Shown here: positions 8,271-16,635 of the stretch, one piece after another
Numbering within the stretch: position 1 is the first letter of the stretch
How the letters are laid out: every line of letters begins with the position of its first letter
Assembly: GCF_023953965.1 (NCBI RefSeq)
Contig: NZ_JAMLIX010000001.1
Location: 2,604,501-2,668,500, forward strand
Source: Bosea sp. (in: a-proteobacteria)
Lineage (GTDB): Bacteria > Pseudomonadota > Alphaproteobacteria > Rhizobiales > Beijerinckiaceae
Length of the DNA: 64,000 nucleotides
Direction of reading: 5' to 3'
The notes under the pieces: model-generated
The model's input: only the letters and a program-made list of their open reading frames with translations
What the model was told of the DNA's origin: nothing
Databases searched by the model: none
Program-made: the position numbers and the translations under genes

Positions 8271-10220
8271 ATGTCAGATGAGAGCAGTAAAAAGGGACTG
8301 AGCCGGCGCGACATGCTCGGGACCACCGCGGCAGTCGGCGCGGCTGGAGCGGCGGGTGTCGCGGGGGGTATGGTGCTGTCGCCGTCTGGCGCGATCATCT
8401 CCGCAGAAGCGCAGACACGGCCCGCCGGCCCGGTGACACGGCCGGCCGTAGCCAACAAATACGAGGTGAAACCCGGCGAGCTCGACGAGTATTACGTATT
8501 CTTCTCGAGCGGGCAGAGCGGCGAGGTCCGTATCATCGGCTGCCCCTCGATGCGCGAATTGATGCGCATCCCGGTCTTCAACCGCGATAGCGCCACCGGC
8601 TGGGGCCAGACCAATGAGAGCCTGAGGATACTGACCGAAAGTCTCACGCCCGAGGCTCGCGATTTTCTCAAGGACAAGGGCGGAACCTATCTCAATGGCG
8701 ACCTGCACCATCCGCATTTGTCATTCACCGATGGCACCTACGATGGACGCTATCTCTACGCCAACGACAAGGCGAATACGCGCGTCTGCCGCATTCGCCT
8801 GGACGTCATGAAGTGCGACAAGATCATCCAGCTGCCGAACCAGCACACTGTTCACGGACTGCGGGTGCAGAAGTATCCTCGAACCGGTTACGTCTTCTGC
8901 AATGGTGAGGATCGCGTGCCGGTGCCAAATGATGGAAGAGATCTTAATGATCCGAAAAAATACGTAGCAATCTTCAGTGCGGTCGATGGAGACACGATGA
9001 AGGTTGCATGGCAGGTCAAGGTCGATGGTAATCTCGACAATGTCGATTGTGATTACCAGGGAAAGTATGCTTGGGCCACTTGCTACAATTCCGAAGAGGG
9101 CGTCACCCTCGCCGAGATGATGGCGAAGGAACAGGACTGGATCGTCGTCTTCAATCTCAAGCGCATCGAGGAAGCCGTCAAGAACGGCGAGTTCGAGACC
9201 TTGGGCGGCGTTCCTGTGCTGGACGGGCGTTCTGGCTCGAAATTCACGCGCTACATCCCGATTCCCAACAGCCCTCACGGCATCAATACCGCCCCCGACG
9301 GCATCCATTTCGTGGCCAATGGCAAGCTATCGCCCACTGTCACGGTCTTCGACGCCCGCAAGCTCGACGATCTTTTCGACGACAAGATCAAGCCTCGTGA
9401 TGTCGTCGTCGCCGAACCGGAAGTCGGCCTGGGGCCGTTGCATACCGCCTATGACGGCAAGGGAAATGCCTACACGACGCTCTTCCTGGACAGCCAGGTG
9501 GTCAAATGGAACATCGATCTGGCGAAGCGGGCCTTCAAGGGCGAGAAGGTCAACCCCATCATCCAGAAGCTGGATGTGCACTATCAGCCTGGGCACAACC
9601 ACACCTCGATGGGGCAGACCAAGGAGGCGGACGGCAAGTGGCTGATCTCGCTCAACAAATTCTCGAAGGATCGGTTCCTGAACGTCGGCCCCCTCAAACC
9701 CGAGAACGATCAGTTGATCGACATCTCGGGCGACCGGATGCTGCTGGTTCACGATGGTCCGAGTTTCGCCGAGCCGCACGACGCCACTATCGTTCACCGT
9801 TCCAAGATAAATCCGCTGCATATCTGGAAGCGCGATGACCCGTTCTTTGCGCATGCCGTGCAGCAGGCCAAGGCTGACGGTGTCACGCTCGAGCAGGATT
9901 CGCAGGTCATCCGCGACGGCAACAAGGTGCGCGTCTACATGACCTCCGCGGCACCAGCCTTCGGCCTGGAAGAGTTCACCGTCAAGCAAGGCGACGAGGT
10001 CACCGTCGTCGTCACCAATATCGACGAGGTCGAGGACCTGACCCACGGCTTCTGCATCACGAACTACGGCATCAACATGGAGGTCGCGCCCCAGGCGACG
10101 GCGTCCGTGACCTTCATCGCCTCCAAGCCTGGCGTCTATTGGTATTACTGCTCGTGGTTCTGCCATGCCATGCACATGGAGATGAAGGGCCGAATGCTCG
10201 TCGAGCCGCAAGCGACGTGA
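8271..10220 (+). CDS. nosZ: Nitrous-oxide reductase NosZ (clade I, Tat-exported)
   Basis: 649 residues, normal length. The N-terminus carries a twin-arginine signal (SRRDMLG, residues 11-17), which marks clade I enzymes. The seven-bladed propeller holding the CuZ cluster has the expected histidine motifs DLHHPHLS, NSPHGIN, GPLHTAYD, PGHNHTS and EPHDATI. The C-terminal cupredoxin domain carries the CuA site YYCSWFCHAMHMEM (Cys627, Trp629, Cys631, His635, Met638) and an upstream His in LTHGF. The periplasmic enzyme reduces N2O to N2. ATG at 8271 follows GGGAGA. All ligands are present, so the enzyme should be active if matured. A patch near 8925-9075 is visibly poorer in GC than the rest of the gene. 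Confidence 0.97.
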   Translation: MSDESSKKGLSRRDMLGTTAAVGAAGAAGVAGGMVLSPSGAIISAEAQTRPAGPVTRPAVANKYEVKPGELDEYYVFFSSGQSGEVRIIGCPSMRELMRIPVFNRDSATGWGQTNESLRILTESLTPEARDFLKDKGGTYLNGDLHHPHLSFTDGTYDGRYLYANDKANTRVCRIRLDVMKCDKIIQLPNQHTVHGLRVQKYPRTGYVFCNGEDRVPVPNDGRDLNDPKKYVAIFSAVDGDTMKVAWQVKVDGNLDNVDCDYQGKYAWATCYNSEEGVTLAEMMAKEQDWIVVFNLKRIEEAVKNGEFETLGGVPVLDGRSGSKFTRYIPIPNSPHGINTAPDGIHFVANGKLSPTVTVFDARKLDDLFDDKIKPRDVVVAEPEVGLGPLHTAYDGKGNAYTTLFLDSQVVKWNIDLAKRAFKGEKVNPIIQKLDVHYQPGHNHTSMGQTKEADGKWLISLNKFSKDRFLNVGPLKPENDQLIDISGDRMLLVHDGPSFAEPHDATIVHRSKINPLHIWKRDDPFFAHAVQQAKADGVTLEQDSQVIRDGNKVRVYMTSAAPAFGLEEFTVKQGDEVTVVVTNIDEVEDLTHGFCITNYGINMEVAPQATASVTFIASKPGVYWYYCSWFCHAMHMEMKGRMLVEPQAT

Positions 10221-10222
10221 GC

Positions 10223-11620
10223 ATGCGGCCGCACCGCACCGTTGTGCGTCTCGGGCTGGCGGCGACCTTCGCCGCCAGCCCCTACCTGCCTGCATGGGCG
10301 GAACGCATCGTCGTGGCGTCGGGGAGCGAAGACCTCCAATCCATCCTCGAACGGGCTTCCGACGGCGACATCGTCTCGTTGCAGAGCGGCGACCACCGTG
10401 GCCCTGTCCGGCTCAACAAGAGACTGGTCCTGGAAGGCGCGCCCGGAGCGGTCCTGACAGGACCTGGTAGCGGAAGCGTGGTGACGATTTCAGCGCCGCA
10501 GGCCGTGGTGCGAGGCCTCACCATTCGCGGTTCCGGCACCAACGGCGAGACGCTGGATTCGGGTGTTTTCGTCGAGAAGACTGCAAGCCGCGCGCTTGTC
10601 GTGGGCAACCGGATCGAGGGCAATCTCTACGGCATCTATCTGCACGGAGCGGAAGGCGCGATCGCGCTCGGCAACACGATCGTCGGCATCAAGGAAGGCC
10701 GTGTCAACGAGGCCGGGAACGGAATCTCGGTCTGGAACGCAACGGGCGCCAAGGTGCTCGACAACGATGTCTCCTTCGGCCGGGACGGGATCTTCTCGAT
10801 TGCCAGCAAGCACAACGTGTTCAACGGCAACCGTTTCCGCGAGCTGCGCTTCGCGATCCACTACATGTACACCAACGACAGCGAGATCGCGGACAACATC
10901 TCGACCGGGAACACGGTCGGGTTCGCCATCATGTTTTCGCATCGGCTGAAGGTCAGCAGGAATATTTCCGACGGCGACCGCGACCACGGCTTCCTGTTCA
11001 ACTACGCCAACGGGTCACAGATATTCGGGAATGCCGTCTTCGGCCGTTTGCAGCCGCCCGAGCGCTGGATGACATCGGGCATGCGCACAGGGGAGGCCCG
11101 TGAACATGGGCTTCCGGACGCGGGCGACATCGAAAGCGCCCGGGCGACGGGCTGGCGCAGCGGCCCCGGGAAATGCGTCTTCATCTATAATGCCAACCGA
11201 AACCGGTTTCGCGACAACTGGTTCGAGGGCTGCGAAATCGGCATTCACTTCACGGCCGGGTCGGAAGGCAACGAGATCGCCGGCAATGCCTTCGTGAAAA
11301 ATCAAAACCAGGTGAAATATGTCGGTACGCGCTATCTCGACTGGTCGAAGGGCGGCCGCGGCAATTTCTGGAGCGACAACCCGACCTTCGACCTCAATGG
11401 CGACGGGCTCGGCGACAGCGCCTATCGGCCGAACGACCTGATGGACAAGGTGCTCTGGACCGTGCCACAGGCGAAGGTGCTCGCCAATTCACCTGCGGTC
11501 CAGGTGATCCGCTGGGCTCAGTCGCAGTTCCCGGCACTGCTTCCTGGCGGCGTGGTCGACAGTCATCCATTGATGCTGCCGCCGGCCCGCCCCAAAATCG
11601 CCGAGAGGAACCGGCCGTGA
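10223..11620 (+). CDS. nosD: NosD, periplasmic copper-cluster maturation protein
   Basis: 465 residues with a signal peptide (LGLAATFAASPYLPAWA) and a right-handed parallel beta-helix made of CASH/PbH1-type repeats (NRIEGNLYGIYLHGAEGA, NTIVGIKEGRV, NDVSFGRDGIFSI, NRFRELRFAIHYMYTND, NISTGNTVGFAIM, NWFEGCEIGIHFTAGS). NosD works with the NosFY ABC transporter to supply sulfur for the CuZ cluster of NosZ in the periplasm. The ATG at 10223 lies two bases after the nosZ stop; a GTG at 10217 in the same frame overlaps that stop and is an alternative. The 3' end overlaps nosF by four bases, indicating translational coupling. Confidence 0.95.
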   Translation: MRPHRTVVRLGLAATFAASPYLPAWAERIVVASGSEDLQSILERASDGDIVSLQSGDHRGPVRLNKRLVLEGAPGAVLTGPGSGSVVTISAPQAVVRGLTIRGSGTNGETLDSGVFVEKTASRALVVGNRIEGNLYGIYLHGAEGAIALGNTIVGIKEGRVNEAGNGISVWNATGAKVLDNDVSFGRDGIFSIASKHNVFNGNRFRELRFAIHYMYTNDSEIADNISTGNTVGFAIMFSHRLKVSRNISDGDRDHGFLFNYANGSQIFGNAVFGRLQPPERWMTSGMRTGEAREHGLPDAGDIESARATGWRSGPGKCVFIYNANRNRFRDNWFEGCEIGIHFTAGSEGNEIAGNAFVKNQNQVKYVGTRYLDWSKGGRGNFWSDNPTFDLNGDGLGDSAYRPNDLMDKVLWTVPQAKVLANSPAVQVIRWAQSQFPALLPGGVVDSHPLMLPPARPKIAERNRP

Positions 11621-12537
11621 CCAGCACCGTCGAAATTGGCGATGTCACGAAGAACTTCGGCAGGGTCGAGGCTGTCCGCGACGTGTCCTTTGAGCTGCGG
11701 GAGGGCACGACGATCGCACTCGTCGGCCACAATGGCGCCGGCAAGACCACGTTGCTGAAGCTGATGCTCGGCCTGATCCGTCCATCGAGCGGGAGCATCA
11801 AGGTGCTGGGCGAAGACCCGGCCGCGGGTCAGTTCGCGGCGCGCCGCTTTCTGGGCTATCTGCCGGAGAATGTTTCGTTCAATTCGGCGCTGACCGGCCG
11901 GGAGACCCTCGCCTTCTATGCTCGGCTGAAGCGTGAGGGCGGCGGCGTCGTCGCGCCGCTGCTGGAGCGTGTCGGTCTCGGCCCTGCCGCCGACCGCCGG
12001 ATCGGTACCTATTCCAAGGGAATGCGGCAGAGGCTCGGGCTGGCACAGGCGCTTCTCGGCAAGCCCCGCATCCTGCTCCTCGACGAGCCGACGAGTGGCC
12101 TCGATCCGGCGCTCCGCCAGAGCTTCTACGAAATCATCGAAGAACTGCGCCGACAGGGGGCCACGGTGCTGCTGTCGTCACATGCGCTGACCGAACTTGA
12201 AGAACGAGCTGGCCGGGTGGTGATCATGAACCGAGGGCGCAAGGTTGCCGACGGCAGCCTCGACGAGTTGCGCCACATCGCCCGCTTGCCGACGCGCATT
12301 CGTCTGAAGGTCGCAGCATCGGGCTTTGCGGATGCCCGGAATCGATTTGCATCGCTTGGCGAATGGCGCGCGATCAACGGTCATTTGCTCGAAATCGATG
12401 CAGCCCCCGACCAGAAGATCGAGGTGCTGCGGCACGCCACCGCCGTTGACGCCCCCGTCGAGGATATCGATGTGACCCCGCCGACCCTCGACGAACTTTA
12501 CACCCATTTTCTTCGCACGCAGGAGGTGCCGCGGTGA
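11617..12537 (+). CDS. nosF: NosF, ABC transporter ATPase for NosZ maturation
   Basis: 306 residues, a single nucleotide-binding domain: Walker A GHNGAGKTT (37-45), signature YSKGMRQRLG (about 132-141), Walker B RILLLDEPTSGLDP (151-164) and the switch His in LLSSHALTELEE. The last 80 residues form the extra domain typical of NosF-type ATPases. It pairs with NosY in the inner membrane to energise transfer of a sulfur species used by NosD. GTG start at 11617 overlaps the nosD stop, and the gene overlaps nosY by four bases. Confidence 0.95.
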   Translation: MTSTVEIGDVTKNFGRVEAVRDVSFELREGTTIALVGHNGAGKTTLLKLMLGLIRPSSGSIKVLGEDPAAGQFAARRFLGYLPENVSFNSALTGRETLAFYARLKREGGGVVAPLLERVGLGPAADRRIGTYSKGMRQRLGLAQALLGKPRILLLDEPTSGLDPALRQSFYEIIEELRRQGATVLLSSHALTELEERAGRVVIMNRGRKVADGSLDELRHIARLPTRIRLKVAASGFADARNRFASLGEWRAINGHLLEIDAAPDQKIEVLRHATAVDAPVEDIDVTPPTLDELYTHFLRTQEVPR

Positions 12538-13364
12538 GGACCGTCCTGATCGTCGCGGGCAAGGAAATCCAAGAGAGTCTGCGCAATCGCTGGGTCCTTG
12601 CCACGACCCTCCTGTTGGCTGCCCTTGCCCTGACGCTCACCTTTCTCGGAAGCGCGCCGACCGGGAATGTCGGCGTGCGGGCGCTCGACGTCGTGATTGT
12701 CAGCCTCTCCAGCCTGACAATCTTCCTGTTGCCCTTGATTGCCCTATTGATCTCGCATGATGCCATTGTGGGGGAGATGGAACGCGGCACCATGTTGCTG
12801 CTGTTGAGCTATCCGGTGGCACGTTGGCAGGTGGTGCTCGGCAAATTCGTCGGCCACCTGGCGATTCTGGCCTTCGCAACCTTTGTCGGCTACGGCGCGG
12901 CCGCGGCCGCGCTCGTCGCGACCGGAGCGGCCATCGATCCACAGAGCTGGCGCGCCTTTGGCTGGATGGTTGGTTCTTCGATCCTGCTGGGTGCCGCATT
13001 CATCGCCATCGGCTATCTGGTTAGTACGCTTGTCCGCGAGCGCGGCACTGCCGCCGGCATCGCCGTCGGCGTATGGCTCCTATTCGTGTTGATCTACGAC
13101 ATGGCCCTGCTCGGAGTCCTGGTCGTCGATCAGGGGCAAACGGTTTCAGGCGTCGCCCTCAACACGCTGCTGCTGCTCAATCCGACCGACGCTTACCGGC
13201 TCTTCAATCTCACCAGCTCGGGCAATGTCAGCTCCTTTTCCGGGATGGCCGGGCTAGCGCAAACCGCAAATCTCAATCCGTTGGTTCTCCTGGCTGCGCT
13301 CGGGGCCTGGGCGCTCCTGCCGCTCACGTTCGCGGCGGTCGCCTTCTCGAGGAGGGAACTATGA
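12534..13364 (+). CDS. nosY: NosY, ABC transporter permease for NosZ maturation
   Basis: 276 residues with six hydrophobic segments (for example VLATTLLLAALALTLTFL, LTIFLLPLIALLI, ILAFATFVGYGAAAAALV, SILLGAAFIAIGYLV, GIAVGVWLLFVLIYDMALLGVLV and the C-terminal LVLLAALGAWALLPLTFAAVAF). It is an ABC-2 type permease; the N-terminal KEIQESLRNRWVL and the cytoplasmic EMERGTMLLLLSYPV loop match the NosY family. It forms the membrane channel of the NosDFY complex. GTG start overlaps nosF by four bases; stop overlaps the nosL ATG, so nosDFYL are tightly coupled. Confidence 0.95.
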   Translation: MRTVLIVAGKEIQESLRNRWVLATTLLLAALALTLTFLGSAPTGNVGVRALDVVIVSLSSLTIFLLPLIALLISHDAIVGEMERGTMLLLLSYPVARWQVVLGKFVGHLAILAFATFVGYGAAAAALVATGAAIDPQSWRAFGWMVGSSILLGAAFIAIGYLVSTLVRERGTAAGIAVGVWLLFVLIYDMALLGVLVVDQGQTVSGVALNTLLLLNPTDAYRLFNLTSSGNVSSFSGMAGLAQTANLNPLVLLAALGAWALLPLTFAAVAFSRREL

Positions 13365-13957
13365 GGATCCTGACCCTGTCCACCCTTCTGGTCGCGGGTC
13401 TCGCCCTGGTCGCGTGCAAGGACGAGAAGGCTGCCGAAGCTCTGCCGCCGCCGCATGAACTGACACAACGAGCGATGGGGCATTACTGCGGAATGAACGT
13501 GCTGGAGCATCCCGGCCCGAAGGGGCAGATCCTGCTCGCCAGCCGGCTCCAGCCCGTCTGGTTCTCGTCGGCTCGCGATGCGCTTTCCTTCACAATGTTA
13601 CCGGAGGAGGCCAAGGATATCCAAGCCATCTATGTTTCGGACATGGGGAAAGCCACGAGCTGGGACGAACCAGGGGCAACCAACTGGGTCGAGGCGCGGA
13701 AGGCGTCGTTCGTCATTGGAAGTCGGGCCAAGGGCGGGATGGGGGCCGACGAGGCCGTGCCGTTTTCGGAGAGGCAGGCTGCCGAAAAATTCGCGTCCGA
13801 GAATGGCGGACGTGTCGTCGCGTATGCCGAAATGCCGCAGGACTATATCCTCGGCAGCAGCGCCGCTGAACCTACGACCGAAGGGGAGCACCAATCCAGC
13901 GGAGACGAGCCTCGTGACAATGCGCCCGTCCCCCCAGGGGGCGGCCCTATCAGGTAG
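13361..13957 (+). CDS. nosL: NosL, copper chaperone lipoprotein
   Basis: 198 residues with a lipoprotein signal (LVAGLALVAC, lipobox Cys19) placing it on the periplasmic face of a membrane. The Cu(I)-binding motif CGM (Cys43, Met45) sits in GHYCGMNVLEHPGPKGQI, and the body has the NosL fold signatures (FSSARDALSFTMLPEE, AIYVSDMGKATSWDEP, FVIGSR, GADEAVPFS). It delivers copper for NosZ assembly. The 35-residue C-terminal tail rich in Pro, Glu and Gly is low complexity. The ATG overlaps the nosY stop (ATGA) with AGGAGGG upstream. Confidence 0.95.
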   Translation: MRILTLSTLLVAGLALVACKDEKAAEALPPPHELTQRAMGHYCGMNVLEHPGPKGQILLASRLQPVWFSSARDALSFTMLPEEAKDIQAIYVSDMGKATSWDEPGATNWVEARKASFVIGSRAKGGMGADEAVPFSERQAAEKFASENGGRVVAYAEMPQDYILGSSAAEPTTEGEHQSSGDEPRDNAPVPPGGGPIR

Positions 13958-13966
13958 GAGCTTGCA

Positions 13967-14965
13967 ATGTTTTCGATCCCATCCCGCAGGCGCTTCATTG
14001 GAATTTCGGCCGCTGCGGCCGGCCTGAGCCTTCTTCCGCTGGGCAAGAGGGCCAAGGCCGGAGGCGAACTCGTGATCTGGCAGGGTCAGGCCATGGGAGC
14101 CGTCGCGACGTTGCAGATCCATCATCACGATCGTGCTGCGGCCCAACGGCTGATTGCCCGTGCACTTTCGGAAGTGCGTCGGCTCGAACGGGTGTTCAGC
14201 CTCTACAGAGACGATTCCGCCCTGTCTGTGCTCAATCGCGAGGGCTTCCTTCTGGCGCCGCCACCCGAACTCGTGACGGTCTTGAACGATTGCCGGCGTT
14301 ATTTTGAGCTTACGCGAGGCCGCTTTGACCCGAGCGTGCAGGCGCTATGGACGCTCTACCGCGACCATTTCTCGAGAACGGATGCCGACCCGCAGGGGCC
14401 GCCCGCACAGGCATTGTCCGCCGCGCTCGCCCGCGTCGGCTTTGATGGAGTGGCCTTCAACAAGGACCGAATTGCCCTGCTCCGCTCCGGGATGGCACTC
14501 ACCTTGAACGGAATCGCCCAGGGCTTCGCTACCGATCGGATCGTCAACCTGCTGCGTAGCGAGGGGATTGCGAGCAGCCTTGTCGACATGGGTGAAAGCC
14601 GCGCGCTCGGCAAGCGTCCTGACGGTTCGGCTTGGCAGTTCGGCATTGCCGATCCGGACCGACCGGAGCGGATCGGCGCGACGCTGGAGGCGATTGATCA
14701 AGCCGTCGCGACATCCGGAGCGTATGGTTTCCGGTTCGATTCCCCGGGACGCTTCAATCATCTCTTCGACCCGCGGACTGGCGAGTGCGCTCACCTCCAC
14801 CGCTCCGTTACGGTGGTCATGCCAACTGCAACTGCGGCGGATGCGCTATCAACCGCCTTCAGCTTGATGGCTCCCGAGGACATTGCGCTGGCACTTGGCC
14901 AGCTCGGAGAAGGAGAGGTGCGATCGATTACGGCATCAGGGGAACACCTCGCGCTTCGCGCGTGA
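13967..14965 (+). CDS. nosX: NosX, ApbE-like FAD:protein FMN transferase
   Basis: 332 residues, exported by a signal peptide starting RRRFIGISAAAAGLSLL. ApbE-fold motifs are visible: the N-terminal GQAMGAVATLQIHH, VRRLERVFSLYRDDSALSVLN, GRFDPSVQAL, LTLNGIAQGFATDRI, the glycine-poor VDMGESRALGKRPDG segment and the metal/FAD-binding GAYGFRF...HLFDPRTGE and AADALSTAFSLM. It should attach FMN covalently to the SGAT threonine of NosR, which explains why nosX ends this cluster. ATG at 13967 has TAGGAG upstream, nine bases after nosL. It is full length for the family. Confidence 0.93.
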   Translation: MFSIPSRRRFIGISAAAAGLSLLPLGKRAKAGGELVIWQGQAMGAVATLQIHHHDRAAAQRLIARALSEVRRLERVFSLYRDDSALSVLNREGFLLAPPPELVTVLNDCRRYFELTRGRFDPSVQALWTLYRDHFSRTDADPQGPPAQALSAALARVGFDGVAFNKDRIALLRSGMALTLNGIAQGFATDRIVNLLRSEGIASSLVDMGESRALGKRPDGSAWQFGIADPDRPERIGATLEAIDQAVATSGAYGFRFDSPGRFNHLFDPRTGECAHLHRSVTVVMPTATAADALSTAFSLMAPEDIALALGQLGEGEVRSITASGEHLALRA

Positions 14966-15079
14966 TTTCGATAGCGAGCGTCGCGATCAGCGTCTAGTTT
15001 CGACTTCAAAGAACGCAAGGCAGCGGCGGAACATAGGTCAATAATTGGCCTTCAAATTCAGAACATTGGCAAGGAGGTT

Positions 15080-15502
15080 ATGATGCGCTTGTTCGTACTT
15101 GTTTCTGGTATTCTGGCCTTAAGTCCAGCCCTTGCGCACGCCCAAGACGCAGCTGCGGGGGAAAAGGTTTTTGCTCCCTGCAAGGCCTGTCACCAGATCG
15201 GCGCGAACGCTAAGAATGTCGTTGGTCCAGTGATGAATGGCATCATCGGGCGCAAGGCAGGCACAGTTGAGGGCTACAGTTATTCGGCTGCTAACAAGAA
15301 TTCCGGTCTGACTTGGGATGAGGCTACCTTCGCGGAGTATATCAAAGACCCGAAGGCCAAGATTCCAGGAACGAAAATGCTCTACGTCGGCCTCAAGGAC
15401 GAGCAGAAGATTAAGGATCTGATTGCCTTTCTCAAACAGTTTGATTCTTCCGGAAAAAAGACGGCAGAGATGAAAGGGCCGACGCAAATCGCATCCAGAT
15501 AA
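15080..15502 (+). CDS. Periplasmic class I cytochrome c
   Basis: 140 residues with a cleavable signal peptide (LFVLVSGILALSPALAHA) and one haem site CKACH (Cys34, Cys37, His38); Met100 in IPGTKMLYVG is the likely sixth ligand. The fold motifs VGPVMNGIIGRKAG, YSYSAANKNSGLTWDEATF and KIKDLIAFLKQ match cytochrome c2/c550. It probably carries electrons from the bc1 complex to NosZ. Start 15080 has AAGGAGG upstream; 15083 is a second ATG. It stands 114 bases behind nosX and has visibly lower GC and different codon use from the nos genes, so it may have joined the cluster separately. Confidence 0.93.
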   Translation: MMRLFVLVSGILALSPALAHAQDAAAGEKVFAPCKACHQIGANAKNVVGPVMNGIIGRKAGTVEGYSYSAANKNSGLTWDEATFAEYIKDPKAKIPGTKMLYVGLKDEQKIKDLIAFLKQFDSSGKKTAEMKGPTQIASR

Positions 15503-15600
15503 TCGCTGAGCCCGGCGCCTCGCGGCTGGACACTCGCAAGAACCTCCCTTGATTGGTGATTTCGTGTTTAACTGGCCTGCCGCGATTTGGGGAGAGAGGC

Positions 15601-15665
15601 ATGAAGCAGAGATCGCTTTTCGGGCTTTCGGAGCCTCTGGAGCGGCTGAGCCAGATTACCCGCCT
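15601..15665 (+). pseudogene. Possible N-terminal scrap of an IS5-type transposase
   Basis: The frame ATG AAG CAG at 15601 reads MKQRSLFGLSEPLERLSQIT, which resembles remembered N-termini of IS5-family transposases (RQxSLFGL...LERLS). After about 20 residues the similarity ends and an IS3-type transposase fragment begins. The stretch is too short for a firm assignment. Confidence 0.3.
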
Positions 15666-16191
15666 GGGGGTGGTATTATCTCTTGACCGTGCCCGATGAC
15701 TTCTCTCGGCTCACCGTCGCCTGGAATCTTTTTCCAGGATGCGCGCCGATGACGTTGCCGCCAAGCTCGATCTGGCGCTAGTGGCAGCGGTGCGCGACCA
15801 GATCACGGTCGCGCACCGGCCAAGGCTGTTGAGCGACAACGGCTCGTCCTACATCTCGGCTGACCTCTCCGCCTGGCTCGACGGCAAGGGCATGGAGCAC
15901 GTTCGCGGCGCGCCCTACCATCCCCAGACGCAAGGCAAGATCGAGCGCTGGCACCAGACCCTCAAGAACCGCATCCTGCTCGAGAATTACTATCTGCCTG
16001 GCGATCTCGAAAGGCAGATTGCGGCCTTCGTCGAGCACGACAACCATGCGCGCTACCACGAGAGCCTCGGCAACCTGACGCCCGCCGATGTCTACCTCGG
16101 CCGCGAGCAGGCCATCCTCACCAATCGCGAAAGGATCAAGCCCCAGACCATCCAGCAAAGACGCTTACAGCATCACCTGCAGGCCGCATAG
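15666..16191 (+). pseudogene. IS3-family transposase (OrfB) C-terminal fragment with a frameshift
   Basis: The frame from about 15666 reads WYYLLTVPDDFSRLTVAWNLF and then needs a shift near 15735 to continue as MRADDVAAKLDLALVAAVRDQ to the stop at 16191. The DDE integrase core is recognisable: the first catalytic Asp in PDDFSR, the second in LLSDNGSSYIS, and Glu in TQGKIERWHQ, followed by the family's C-terminal FVEHDNHARYHESLGNLTPADVY. The N-terminal part of the transposase and OrfA are missing. It is a dead remnant fused to a different IS scrap on its left. Confidence 0.75.
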
Positions 16192-16450
16192 CCTCAAACC
16201 CAGATGAGCCAGAACCTCCGTTCCTGAGACGCCGAAACGGTCTCAAATCATCTGATGACGGACAGTAATTCAGTGCTTAGGTAGCCCTACTGGAGGTTCG
16301 AGTCAGCGGGGTAAAACGATCACGCGGCCAATTGATGCGACCGTTTGCGTCATCGCGCCTAGTTGGAAAATCCAGCATTTGCCTACAGCATTGACACCTG
16401 AATTTTACAGTCCCACTTCAATTAAGTATCTTAAATTCCTAAACTTTGGT
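16192..16450. other. Non-coding stretch with IS remnant end
   Basis: After the transposase stop the sequence holds what is probably the outer end of the IS3-type element (up to about TGATGACGGACAG at 16254-16266). It continues as AT-richer sequence with no gene that I can support, up to the tRNA fragment. The upstream 5' half of the tRNA is not here. Confidence 0.4.
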
Positions 16451-16500
16451 CCAGACTACGAATCTGAGGGTCAGAGGTTCGAATCCTTTCGGGCGCGCCA
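16451..16500 (+). other. 3' portion of tRNA-Arg(ACG), probable attachment-site scar
   Basis: The 50 bases read as the anticodon arm, variable loop, T-arm, acceptor 3' strand and encoded CCA of an alphaproteobacterial tRNA-Arg. The seven-base loop CTACGAA gives anticodon ACG, the T-loop is TTCGAAT (16478-16484), and the end is CGGGCGCGCCA. The partner GCGCCCG acceptor strand and the D-arm are absent upstream, so this is not a functional tRNA. Integrases of islands and ICEs recombine at exactly such tRNA 3' ends and leave a partial copy at the far boundary, so this likely marks one end of an integrated element. No integrase gene is present in the window. Confidence 0.75.
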
Positions 16501-16635
16501 CGCTCCGCCGATTGCCCTCTACGGTGCGCTATGGCCGCCGATCACCGCCGATTACCCTATCGGCAGAAGATTACATCAAAGCCGCCGATAGCCCGCTACG
16601 GTACGACAACAGTGGCCGCGTCGTCACAAGTCTGG

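Noticed and set aside
16441..16500. A functional tRNA-Arg
   Set aside because: The D-arm and the 5' acceptor strand are missing, so no cloverleaf can form.
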